From the NCBI RefSeq assembly GCF_900110465.1, contig NZ_FODV01000002.1:1-64000 (forward strand): a stretch of DNA of 64,000 nucleotides, written 5' to 3'. Positions 50,224 through 57,684 of this stretch are shown in pieces (the first letter of the stretch is position 1; the number at the start of each line of letters is the position of its first letter). A program made the position numbers and the translations under genes. The notes below the pieces were generated by a model. The model worked only from the letters and a program-made list of their open reading frames with translations. It had not been told where the DNA came from and ran no database searches. Source of the stretch: Halogranum amylolyticum (lineage in GTDB: Archaea > Halobacteriota > Halobacteria > Halobacteriales > Haloferacaceae).

Positions 50224-50889
50224 TCAGAGTCTGTCGGCCAGTTGTCGGAGCGCGATCCCGCCGTTGGCGCGGACGGGGTTGCCGTGGCCGACCGCGAGCA
50301 CCTCGGTCTCGGGGACGTTGTCGGCCAACTTCCGGATGCTCCGCTTGACGTCGCGGAGGCTGTACGAGAGCACCCACGGCGAGGGGTGGAGTTCTCCGTC
50401 GATGGTGCGGACGAGGTCGCCGACGAACGCGACGTCGTACTCGTCGTGGACGTAGGCCGTGTGGCCGGGGGTGTGGCCGGGCGTGTGGTGGGCGACGAAC
50501 GGGCCGATCCGCTGACCGTCGTCGACAGTGTGGACGGGGAACGTCGGTTCCGAGAGGAGCAGGCCGGTCAGCCGCTGGAACAGTCCCTTGTGGTTCGTCA
50601 GCGGCGGCGACTGGGTTCGACGGAAGTAGTCGGCGTCGGGGGCGGCGAGATAGACGTCGGCGTCGAGGTCGAGTTTCCCGAGCGTGCCGACGTGGTCGAG
50701 GTCGTAGTGCGTGAGCAACACGCGGTCGATGTCCGCCACGTCGTGGCCGACGTCTTCGATACGCGTCCGGATGCGATCTGCGTCCCACGGCGTCCCGGCA
50801 TCCACGAGCGTCAGCACGTCGGCGTCGACAAGATAGGCGTTGACGCCACGCAACCGCATTCGCCAGACGTGGTTCGGCGGAAGTCCCAT
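50224..50889 (-). CDS. MBL-fold metallohydrolase
   Basis: The 221-residue protein has the metallo-beta-lactamase metal site: VLLTHYDLDHVGTLGKL (H-x-D-x-D-H variant of HxHxDH, about 60-72), HHTPGHTPGHTAYVHD (His ligand, about 135), FVGDLVRTIDG (Asp) and AVGHGNPVRANGG (last His). The first His-x-His is Tyr-containing (THYDLDH), as in several MBL subgroups. Substrate not deducible. It is followed 61 bases downstream by the DnaJ gene's end on the same strand orientation. Confidence 0.9.
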   Translation of the reverse strand: MGLPPNHVWRMRLRGVNAYLVDADVLTLVDAGTPWDADRIRTRIEDVGHDVADIDRVLLTHYDLDHVGTLGKLDLDADVYLAAPDADYFRRTQSPPLTNHKGLFQRLTGLLLSEPTFPVHTVDDGQRIGPFVAHHTPGHTPGHTAYVHDEYDVAFVGDLVRTIDGELHPSPWVLSYSLRDVKRSIRKLADNVPETEVLAVGHGNPVRANGGIALRQLADRL

Positions 50890-50922
50890 ACGTTCACACG
50901 GTGACGCCCGGGGTGAAAGAAG

Positions 50923-51981
50923 TTAGCGTGTCGCCACGAGATATCGCCCGACGTCACCGAGGAAGACGAGCGCCGCGGCGACAGGGAGCACGACGAACAG
51001 CGCGAGGTCGACAGCGGCCGCCGTCGGCGACAGCGCCCCGACGGCGAGGCCGACGAGCGGACCGAGCGCACCGAACAGATACAGCCACGCCGTCCCGCGG
51101 CCGAACTCGACGACCGTCGTCACGAGGGCGGCCGGCAGGAGGAGCGCCCCCAGCGGGAACAGCAGTGCGAGCGAGGGATCGGCCGCCAGCGACTGGACGA
51201 CTGCCGTCGGCGACCCGAGCCCCCACCCGGTGGTCAGCGCCGCCACGGGGTCGGCGGCCAGCCGAGCGAGGAACGATTCGAGGGCGGTACCGCTGGCCAG
51301 CGCGAACTGCGCGAGCCCGGCGACGTAGACGCCGACTGCGAGGCAGACGGCCACCCACCGGTTCCGTAGTCGCCGCCGCCGTTCTGACGACGTCGTCGAC
51401 CCCCGTGGCTGGTACCGCCGTCCCGTCGTCTGTGAGGAGCGTGCGGTTCGGGTCGTCCCCGTTCCGCCGGCAGCGGAACCGTTCGCCGTCGACGACGATG
51501 ACGTCGTAGAGCGCGCGGACGACGTAGACCGCCGCGAACCGGACGCGGTCGACCGGTCGTTCGTCGCGCTCGAAGACGCCGTAGCGGTCGACCGAGAGGT
51601 CGTAGACGTTCGCGAGGCCGTGGACGTTCGCGAACTGGAGGCGGTCGAACCGTCGGCGGCGTTCGCGGAGGACGAGGAAGGAGAGGAAGACGGGGTGTCC
51701 GAGGTGTTCGACGAGTTCGACGAAGATGGCGACGAGGTGGGCAGTCCCTTCATCCGCTCTCGGACGTACGTCTCGTGACCGAGACGGTCGTAGGCCGACC
51801 GTTCCGTCTCGTCCCGGAGCACGTCGTACGCGCGGCGAACCGTCTTGAACTGCGTTCCGGCGCGAGCGTCGGCGTTGACGTCCGGATGGTACTCGCGGGC
51901 ACGCTCTCGGTACGCGCGTTTGAGTTCGTCCTCCGTCGCGTCTTCGTCGACGCCGAGTAGGTCGTAGAAGTTTTCGGGCAT
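50923..51981 (-). CDS. J-domain membrane protein
   Basis: Residues 1-70 are a J domain (FYDLLGVDEDATEDELKRAY, HPD in YHPDVNADA, YDVLRDETERSAYDRLG). A very long Ser/Thr-rich stretch (about 80-200) follows, then four membrane helices (about 205-345). Membrane-bound J proteins recruit DnaK (Hsp70) to the membrane. The Ser/Thr segment coincides with another open frame that reads more like an ordinary protein, so a frameshift or overlapping frame cannot be excluded. ATG 51981 gives the canonical J-domain start. Confidence 0.85.
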   Translation of the reverse strand: MPENFYDLLGVDEDATEDELKRAYRERAREYHPDVNADARAGTQFKTVRRAYDVLRDETERSAYDRLGHETYVRERMKGLPTSSPSSSNSSNTSDTPSSSPSSSSANAADGSTASSSRTSTASRTSTTSRSTATASSSATNDRSTASGSRRSTSSARSTTSSSSTANGSAAGGTGTTRTARSSQTTGRRYQPRGSTTSSERRRRLRNRWVAVCLAVGVYVAGLAQFALASGTALESFLARLAADPVAALTTGWGLGSPTAVVQSLAADPSLALLFPLGALLLPAALVTTVVEFGRGTAWLYLFGALGPLVGLAVGALSPTAAAVDLALFVVLPVAAALVFLGDVGRYLVATR

Positions 51982-52120
51982 ACCCTCTGACGAGGACGGC
52001 TACGATATGCCACGCTTTCAATGTATCGGGAAACCGAGCAAAATCAACTCTGGCTGCTCTCCGAACGAGCGTCTCGCCATCGAGCGGTGAGAAACGAGAG
52101 GCGAGAAACGACGTGAGCGG

Positions 52121-52360
52121 CTACTCCAGCCGCTGGCCGGCCGTCTCGCGGTTTCTGAGTCGCTGGGCCTCGTCCCAGTCCTCGAAGATGCCGTACTCCG
52201 TCATCGTCGTCATCCCGGCGAGCGCCGCGCGGAGTTTGAGACCGACCAGCGGGATGTCGGCGACGGCGATGACGACGTCGGCCTCGATGACCGCTCCCTT
52301 CCGGAGGATGACGTCCACGAGGTCGACGAGCGCGTCGTCGTCAGACTTCGTCGGACGCAT
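52121..52360 (-). CDS. gvpM: Gas vesicle protein GvpM
   Basis: The 79-residue GvpA-related minor component starts [20 protein letters not shown]. The GvpA/J/M core is KGAVIEADVVIAVADIPLVG followed by LKLRAALAGMTTMTEYG. It is probably part of the nucleation complex at the vesicle tip with GvpF, G, H, J, K, L. The start at 52360 overlaps the gvpL stop by 20 bases; it is the last gene of gvpFGHIJKLM. Confidence 0.93.
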   Translation of the reverse strand: MRPTKSDDDALVDLVDVILRKGAVIEADVVIAVADIPLVGLKLRAALAGMTTMTEYGIFEDWDEAQRLRNRETAGQRLE

Positions 52361-53171
52361 CGGGTCCCTCCTCTCCGAGTTCGGGTGTGAACGTGTACGG
52401 CGGCCACGGACCGGTGAACCGGACCTCGATGCCGGGATCGGCGGCGACGTCGTCGAGCAGCAGTCCGACGGCCTCCTGTTCGTCGTCGGTCGCGAGGACG
52501 GCGAAGCGCGCCAGCACGTCGACCTCTTCGTCGGCCCCGCCGACGTCAAGGCCGACCGTCGACCGCTCGCCGAGGTCGACGAGCTCCGTCACCTCGCTCC
52601 CGATGCGCTCAGCGAGGTCGGCCGCCTCCGCGCGGCGCTGTTCGCTCAGCAGTTGGTCGAGACGCGTCTCGTACTGTTTGTTCAGGAGGAACCCCGTCCC
52701 TTCGTCGGCGGAGTCCCGACGCTCGGCGAGCTGCTGCAGTTCGTCGTCGGCCGCTTCAAGTTCCTCGCGTGCGGCGTCCTCGTCCCAGACGACCTCGATG
52801 CGGTACTCCCAGCGCCCGGCGAGCGCCTCGAGGTGGTCCGTCAGCGTCGCTTCCTCCTCGCGGAGCCACGACCGGACCGCCTCGTCGTCGCCGCGGACGA
52901 TCGTGTCGAACTGGAACGGCAGCGGCGTCCCGAACGCCTCGCCCGCGTCGTCGACGACCGACTGGTGGGCGAGGATCCACCGCTGGATCTCCGTCGCGGA
53001 GTCCGAGTCGTACAGGGAGCTGCAGTCGTGGACGACGGCGACGAGGCCCGCTTCACGGATCACGCGGACCTGCTCGTCCTCGAGTCCCGTCGTCGACAGC
53101 GACCCGTCGCCGTCGGTGACGACACAGTAGAGGTATCGCCCCTCGTCGAACGAGGTCTCGGGCTCACTCAC
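52341..53171 (-). CDS. gvpL: Gas vesicle protein GvpL
   Basis: A GvpF/GvpL-family protein of 276 residues: N-terminal [20 protein letters not shown], a coiled-coil middle ([20 protein letters not shown]), and C-terminal [16 protein letters not shown], which parallels the FTGPWAPYNFV end of GvpF. GvpL binds several accessory Gvps and is required for assembly. It starts 8 bases inside the end of gvpK and ends 20 bases inside gvpM, so translation is coupled. Confidence 0.94.
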   Translation of the reverse strand: MSEPETSFDEGRYLYCVVTDGDGSLSTTGLEDEQVRVIREAGLVAVVHDCSSLYDSDSATEIQRWILAHQSVVDDAGEAFGTPLPFQFDTIVRGDDEAVRSWLREEEATLTDHLEALAGRWEYRIEVVWDEDAAREELEAADDELQQLAERRDSADEGTGFLLNKQYETRLDQLLSEQRRAEAADLAERIGSEVTELVDLGERSTVGLDVGGADEEVDVLARFAVLATDDEQEAVGLLLDDVAADPGIEVRFTGPWPPYTFTPELGEEGPDASDEV

Positions 53172-53490
53172 GGGTCATCTCCCCCAGCACCGCGCCGCGG
53201 CGGTCGTGGTCCATCTGTTGAACGGCGTCCGAGACGAGCGAGTCGAGGTCGCCGCGCAGGCGGTCGACGTCGTCGTCGATCCCCTCTTCCTCTTTGAGTC
53301 GCTCCAGTTCGTCCTCCATCGCCGCGAGCTGTCGGCCGAGGCGCTCGATCTCCTCGTCCGTGAGCGACCCCGACTCCATCCGGCGGATCGCCTCCCGTTC
53401 GAGCGCGTCGACCAGCAGTTCGACGACGGTGACGACGAGCGTCGTCAACCCGTTGGTCGCCTCGTCGCCGTCGATGTCTATCGTCGTCAT
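53164..53490 (-). CDS. gvpK: Gas vesicle protein GvpK
   Basis: The 108-residue essential accessory protein shows GvpK blocks [40 protein letters not shown] and [18 protein letters not shown]. It overlaps gvpJ by 4 bases (ATGA) and gvpL by 8. Its precise role in assembly is not established, but deletion prevents vesicle formation in haloarchaea. Confidence 0.94.
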   Translation of the reverse strand: MTTIDIDGDEATNGLTTLVVTVVELLVDALEREAIRRMESGSLTDEEIERLGRQLAAMEDELERLKEEEGIDDDVDRLRGDLDSLVSDAVQQMDHDRRGAVLGEMTRE

Positions 53491-53963
53491 CGGTCGTCGG
53501 TGCCGTCTGTCTCCGTCGTCTGCTCGGCGGCCCGTTCGTCCGTCGTCTCGTCGTCTTCGACCTCGTCTGCGTCGGTCCCGTCGTCGGGTGACTCCGCTTC
53601 GTCGCTGGCGTCGGCGTCGGTGCCGGTCTCGACGACCGTCTCCTCGTCGGTCGTCTCTTCTTCTTCCTCGGGGTCGACGGTGCCGACGCGCGTCGACAGG
53701 CCGCGCTCGGGTGGTTTGCGGAGGTCGCGCCGCTGGGACGCCTCCTCGACGCGTTCCATGTCGGTCCCCTCGGGGAACTCCAGCCCGTACTGGGAGGCCG
53801 TCTCGAACGAGGCGATCGCCGCCCGGAGTTTGATGCCGAGCAGCTCCGTCTGTCCGACCGAGACGGCGATGTCGGCGTTGATGACGACGCCTTTGTCGAG
53901 GAGCATCTCCACGACGTCGGCGAGGCTGTCCTTCTCTCGGGTTGGGGCTGTTCCGTTAGTCAT
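53487..53963 (-). CDS. gvpJ: Gas vesicle protein GvpJ with acidic C-terminal tail
   Basis: A GvpA-related minor protein. The core [20 protein letters not shown] and [20 protein letters not shown] occupies residues about 13-62. The protein then continues to 158 residues through [18 protein letters not shown] and a long Asp/Glu/Thr tail. Typical GvpJ is about 110-115 residues, so the tail of roughly 45-50 residues is an addition. Start [13 protein letters not shown] at 53963; 8-base overlap with gvpI and 4-base with gvpK. Confidence 0.93.
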   Translation of the reverse strand: MTNGTAPTREKDSLADVVEMLLDKGVVINADIAVSVGQTELLGIKLRAAIASFETASQYGLEFPEGTDMERVEEASQRRDLRKPPERGLSTRVGTVDPEEEEETTDEETVVETGTDADASDEAESPDDGTDADEVEDDETTDERAAEQTTETDGTDDR

Positions 53964-55062
53964 CGTCGTTTTCACTCCGTTCGTTCGCGTCGTCGAACCG
54001 CTGGCCGTAGATGCGCGGGCGGTTCGGCGCGTTCGAGTAGCGCGTCTCCTCGGGCACCGTCGAGAAGCGGGTCGATCCGCCGAAGTCCGACCGTGACGTG
54101 GGCATCGTCGAGACGGCGGTCGGGTTCCGCGAGTCCGGCTGTCCCGCCGGCTCGGTTCGCTCCTGGTTCTTCTCGACGATCTTCTCGAGTCGCTCACGGG
54201 CGTCGAGGATGCTCCCGCGGAACTCTCCGACCGAATCGCTGATCTGCTTCTGGATGGCCGCCTGCTTCGATTCGTCGGTCTCCAGCATCCCGAGTTCGGG
54301 TTTCGACAGTCCGTCGTCCTCGTCCGCGGCGTCGGCCGCCGCCTCCTCATCGTCACCGACGAGGTCGGCGGCGTCGTCAAGCAGCCCGTCGTCCGTCTCG
54401 TCGTCGTCGGCCGCCGCCTCCTCATCGTCGTCACCGACGAGGTCGGCGGCGTCGTCAAGCAGCCCGTCGTCCGTCTCGTCGCCGTCCGGCTCCTGCTCGA
54501 ACACGTCCTCGACGGCGTCGTCGAGCTCGCGTTTGTTCCGCCAGAACTCGCGGACGTCGACCGCGTCCCAGAGGTCGGTGAGTTCGATCAGTTCGTTGAG
54601 GTTCCGCAGTTCGATCGCCTGTTTCGGGTCGCCGCTGGCGACGGCGTCCGGCAGTTCGTCGGTGTCGACGGTGTCCGGGAGTTCGCTCGCGTCGATCGCG
54701 TCGGGGAGTTCCTCGAAGTCGACCGTTCCCAGCAACTCCTCGGCCTCGCTGGCGACGACGCGGAGATCCTCGAAGATCTCCGCGGCGCGTTCCTGCGACT
54801 CGGGGTCGTCGTCGAGGTCGAGCAGTTCGCGCAGGAGCGCCTCCGTCTCCTCGACGAGTTCGCCCGCATCGACGACGTTGTCGGTGGCCGCGTCGACCGC
54901 CTCCTCGACGGCATCTGGGGCGTGTTCGACGGTGACGACGTCCTCGACGTCGTCGTCTCCGTCCGTAGACTCCGATTCGTCTGTCGACTGCGACTCTCCG
55001 TCTCCGTCGGGCGTCTCCTCCTCTGTCGTCTGCTCTTCGTCGTCGGTAGTATCCTCACTCAT
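53956..55062 (-). CDS. gvpI: GvpI-position protein, enlarged and acidic (368 aa)
   Basis: Position between gvpH and gvpJ is that of gvpI, and the C-terminus (NPTAVSTMPTSRSDFGG, FSTVPEETRYSNAPNRPRIY, GQRF) looks like the conserved end of GvpI-type proteins, though this is by memory. Otherwise it is unusual: residues 1-50 are Asp/Glu/Ser-rich, a helical middle follows (about 60-180), then a tandem 25-residue acidic repeat (54334-54480). Classical GvpI is small and basic and is dispensable for vesicle formation. Overlaps both neighbours by 8 bases. Confidence 0.68.
   Translation of the reverse strand: MSEDTTDDEEQTTEEETPDGDGESQSTDESESTDGDDDVEDVVTVEHAPDAVEEAVDAATDNVVDAGELVEETEALLRELLDLDDDPESQERAAEIFEDLRVVASEAEELLGTVDFEELPDAIDASELPDTVDTDELPDAVASGDPKQAIELRNLNELIELTDLWDAVDVREFWRNKRELDDAVEDVFEQEPDGDETDDGLLDDAADLVGDDDEEAAADDDETDDGLLDDAADLVGDDEEAAADAADEDDGLSKPELGMLETDESKQAAIQKQISDSVGEFRGSILDARERLEKIVEKNQERTEPAGQPDSRNPTAVSTMPTSRSDFGGSTRFSTVPEETRYSNAPNRPRIYGQRFDDANERSENDDD
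54334..54480 (-). repeat. 75-bp tandem repeat in the gvpI-position gene
   Basis: Two near-identical units follow each other with period about 75 bases. Each encodes DETDDGLLDDAADLVGDD plus EEAAAD-type residues; the units differ mainly by one extra Asp codon. The repeat is in frame and lies in the acidic linker of the 368-residue protein, a likely site of length variation between strains. Confidence 0.8.
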
Positions 55063-55552
55063 GGGTCTGGTCTTCCTCGGCTTCGAGGTGGAGTTCGAGT
55101 ATGCCGTTTCGGTACGCGCCCGCGACGACCGTCAGTCCGCGACGAGGCATGTCGACGCGCGTGAAGACGGTGTCGTCAGTGCTGTCGTCTGTGCCGACGA
55201 CGAGCGTCCGTCCGTCGACGCCGGTGACGACCGTGTGGCCCTCGGCCTCCGGCAGGTCCAGGTGGACGATGAACCCCTCGTCGGTCTCGCGGATGCTCGT
55301 CGGCGAGTCCGGCGACACCTCCGGACGCGGCGTCCGCTCGTCCATCTCGTCGTGACGGGCGTGTCCGATGTGGATGGAGTAGTCAGCGATGCCACGGTCG
55401 GAGCTCACGCGTCCCCGTCGGGTCGACTCGCCCTGCTGTTCCATCTCCTGAAGCGTCTCCAGGAAGCGACGGAGCGAGCCGAGAATCCCGCTCTCGCGGT
55501 CGGGTCGATCCTCCGGGCTGTCGTCCGATCTGTCGGGTGTGTCGTTCGTCAT
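55055..55552 (-). CDS. gvpH: Gas vesicle protein GvpH (Hsp20-like)
   Basis: The 165-residue protein has an N-terminal helix (SGILGSLRRFLETLQEMEQQ), an alpha-crystallin-like beta sandwich (EGFIVHLDLPEAEGHTVVTG, VDGRTLVVGTDDSTD) and the terminal GILELHLEAEEDQ, which parallels the small-heat-shock end. GvpH stabilises other Gvps but is dispensable in known systems. Overlaps gvpG by 4 and gvpI by 8 bases. Confidence 0.92.
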   Translation of the reverse strand: MTNDTPDRSDDSPEDRPDRESGILGSLRRFLETLQEMEQQGESTRRGRVSSDRGIADYSIHIGHARHDEMDERTPRPEVSPDSPTSIRETDEGFIVHLDLPEAEGHTVVTGVDGRTLVVGTDDSTDDTVFTRVDMPRRGLTVVAGAYRNGILELHLEAEEDQTHE

Positions 55553-55800
55553 CGTTTCACCTCGACTCTCCCCTGGAGGTTCTCGTGGGCCGCCTCGGCG
55601 ACCTCCAATCGTTCCTCCAGTTCGGTTCGTCGCTCGCGGTACTCGGCCTCGGAGCGCTCGCCGAGTTCGTAGAGCAGTTGGTTCTCCTTGAGCTCGTCGC
55701 GGATCGCGTCGAGGTCGTGGATCTCTTCGACCGCCATCGAGTGGATGGTGTTGAGCAGCGAGACGAACGGCTTGAGGAGGAGGTCGTCGACGAGGAGCAT
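55549..55800 (-). CDS. gvpG: Gas vesicle protein GvpG
   Basis: The 83-residue protein starts MLLVDDLLLKPFVSLLNTIH and continues as a long helix (LDAIRDELKENQLLYELGER, RRTELEERLEVAEAA), the usual GvpG pattern. It is one of the essential accessory proteins. It begins one base after the gvpF stop and overlaps gvpH by 4 bases. Confidence 0.93.
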   Translation of the reverse strand: MLLVDDLLLKPFVSLLNTIHSMAVEEIHDLDAIRDELKENQLLYELGERSEAEYRERRTELEERLEVAEAAHENLQGRVEVKR

Positions 55801-55801
55801 C

Positions 55802-56428
55802 TCACTGTGCCGCCCCGATCTCGATGTCGACGAAGTTGTACGGCGCCCATGGGCCGCTGTACTGGACCGAGAGGTCCTCGTAGTCGTCCCGAACCGCCTG
55901 GACGGCCTCCGAGAACGCCTCCTGGTCGTCGTAGTCGACGAGGTACGCCCGGTTCAACACGAGCCGGTCGCTGAAGAGGTCGTTCTTGACGTCACGCTCT
56001 GCGGCCGCCGTGAGTCGGTCGGCGACGTCCTGGAGGATCTCCTCGTCGACGGTCTCGCCCTCGTCGACGACGACTTTGACGCCGAGTTCGACCATCCCGT
56101 CGACGTCGAGCAGTGCCTTCCGGAACGCGCGACGGCCGCTCCGGAGGACGCTCTTGAGCGTCCGTCCGGTCTTGAACACCATCCCGAACTGCATCGGGAC
56201 GACGGTGCGGCCGTCGCCGGCCTCGATGACTTCGCGAAGCACCTCGTCGTGTGCGCGGACGTTCTCGTCCGACCGTTCGGGTTCGAGCTCGTCGATGTCG
56301 CTGACGACGGCCGACAGCGTCCGGTACTGGACCGTCCGGATCGGCGTCCCACCGTTGACGCCCGAGACGTCCAGTTCGAACTCCTCGTCGTCGACGACGC
56401 CGTAGGTGTAGAGATGATTTTCACTCAT
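55802..56428 (-). CDS. gvpF: Gas vesicle protein GvpF
   Basis: The first gene of the minus-strand operon, 208 residues. N-terminal domain: HLYTYGVVDDEEFELDVSGV and TLSAVVSDIDELEPERSD; then VVPMQFGMVFKTGRTLKSVL, and a C-terminal half with NDLFSDRLVLNRAYLVDYDD and SGPWAPYNFVDIEI. GvpF contacts GvpA and starts aggregate-free assembly in haloarchaeal studies. ATG 56428 is 118 bases from the divergent gvpA start. Confidence 0.95.
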   Translation of the reverse strand: MSENHLYTYGVVDDEEFELDVSGVNGGTPIRTVQYRTLSAVVSDIDELEPERSDENVRAHDEVLREVIEAGDGRTVVPMQFGMVFKTGRTLKSVLRSGRRAFRKALLDVDGMVELGVKVVVDEGETVDEEILQDVADRLTAAAERDVKNDLFSDRLVLNRAYLVDYDDQEAFSEAVQAVRDDYEDLSVQYSGPWAPYNFVDIEIGAAQ

Positions 56429-56546
56429 GGGGCCACGCTATCGGTATAGCTTCTCCCAGCGCACGGGTATGGCTTTCGGCCGGCGGCGGAGACTGTGAGT
56501 AGAGACGGCCAGTGTAGTTAAAAGGGAGGCAAGAGTCGACCCTAGT
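56429..56546. promoter_or_regulatory. Divergent gvpF/gvpA promoter region
   Basis: On the + strand GTTAAAAG at 56517-56524 is a weak TATA about 27 bases before the gvpA ATG, predicting a leaderless or near-leaderless transcript. On the minus strand no strong TATA is placed correctly for gvpF; GCTATACC at 56443-56450 is too close and a weaker candidate lies near 56465. I do not see the paired GvpE activator sites known from other haloarchaea, and no gvpE gene is present in the window. Confidence 0.45.
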
Positions 56547-56861
56547 ATGCCCGCATCAGCATCACCAAACTCGTCAAGCCTCGCGGAAGTGCTCGACCGC
56601 ATCCTCGACAAGGGGATCGTCATCGACGTTTGGGCACGGATCTCCGTCGTCGGTATCGAGATCCTGACGATCGAGGCGCGTGTCGTCGCCGCGTCGGTCG
56701 ACACGTTCCTGACGTACGCCTCCGAGATATCGAAGATAGAGCAAGCCACCCAGACTGGCGACCTGGACGACATCCGCGACCTCGAGATCGAGACGACCTC
56801 GGCCCGGAAACACGAGCAGACGATCGAGAAGAGCCGAGCGGGCGTCGAAGCGTCGTCCTAA
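56547..56861 (+). CDS. gvpA: Gas vesicle structural protein GvpA with C-terminal extension
   Basis: The rib-forming shell protein. Residues 10-65 ([56 protein letters not shown]) are nearly identical to known haloarchaeal GvpA. The protein is 104 residues rather than the usual 75-80: after EQA it runs [20 protein letters not shown] and a Lys/Glu/Ser tail. The tail would lie on the vesicle surface. Followed by gvpO after 43 bases; no gvpC or gvpN lies between. Confidence 0.95.
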   Translation: MPASASPNSSSLAEVLDRILDKGIVIDVWARISVVGIEILTIEARVVAASVDTFLTYASEISKIEQATQTGDLDDIRDLEIETTSARKHEQTIEKSRAGVEASS

Positions 56862-56904
56862 CGGCGTCGCCTGCTGACCACTCACCCAACCGAGGTTTAG
56901 TTTC

Positions 56905-57612
56905 GTGACAACGGACATAGACGAATCGGCAGATATCGAATCAATCGACGGCATCGGGCCGAAGACAGCGGAGGCACTGGCGGACGCAGGCGTCGAGACG
57001 GTCGGAGATCTGCGCTCGATCGACCGGAGCGAACTGTACGATATCGAGGGCATCGGTGCGGCGACGGCGTCGCAGCTCTTCTCATTCGTCGACGGGGACA
57101 CGTCGGACGGAGACGACGAGACCCGAGAAGGCGCCGAGTCCGACGAGGAAGAGTCTGAAACCGACTCGGAGACCGAAGGTGACGAATCCGAATCTGACTC
57201 GGAGACCGACGCCGACGCCGAGTCCAGCAGTGACGAATCCGCCCCCGACTCGGAGGCCGACGCCGACGCCGAGACCGAAGGTGACGACGAAGACGTGGCA
57301 GACGACACAGCTACAGACGACACGACCGACGACGGAGCGTCGACGGGATCGGTCGGCTTGCTCGACATCCGCAACCAGACCGTCGAGTTGGCCCCCGACC
57401 TCATCAACCGAGACCTCGACGGGATCATCGAGGTGACGCAGCGCGGCGACCAGTGGGTGTCGGTCGTCGAGATGATCGAACGGAAGTCCGTGCCGGACAC
57501 GCAGGACATCCTCGGCCGGTACGAACTGGAGTTCGACGAGGCGGGGACGCTCACGGGGTATCGCCGCGTCAACCGCTACCGACGCAACGAGTCGAACCCC
57601 GACGAGTTCTGA
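56905..57612 (+). CDS. gvpO: GvpO fused to an N-terminal helix-hairpin-helix domain
   Basis: The C-terminal about 85 residues (LLDIRNQTVELAPDLINRDL, GIIEVTQRGDQWVSVVEMIE, YELEFDEAGTLTGYRRVNRY) are the GvpO domain. The N-terminal 60 residues (IDGIGPKTAEALADAGVETV, GDLRSIDRSELYDIEGIG) are a helix-hairpin-helix module of the Rad51-N-terminal/HhH type, normally DNA-binding. The two are joined by an acidic linker (about 65-145) with DSETEGDESESDSETD-like repeats. Standard GvpO is about 120-140 residues and lacks this module. GTG 56905 is the start; no ATG occurs before the HhH domain. GvpO is essential and affects gvp expression in known systems. Confidence 0.92.
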   Translation: MTTDIDESADIESIDGIGPKTAEALADAGVETVGDLRSIDRSELYDIEGIGAATASQLFSFVDGDTSDGDDETREGAESDEEESETDSETEGDESESDSETDADAESSSDESAPDSEADADAETEGDDEDVADDTATDDTTDDGASTGSVGLLDIRNQTVELAPDLINRDLDGIIEVTQRGDQWVSVVEMIERKSVPDTQDILGRYELEFDEAGTLTGYRRVNRYRRNESNPDEF

Positions 57613-57684
57613 TCCCCTCGTCCCACCGCTCTTCCGACGTGAAATGAGGAACCCTCATAGTTCCGCGTCTCGACCCGCGAACGT

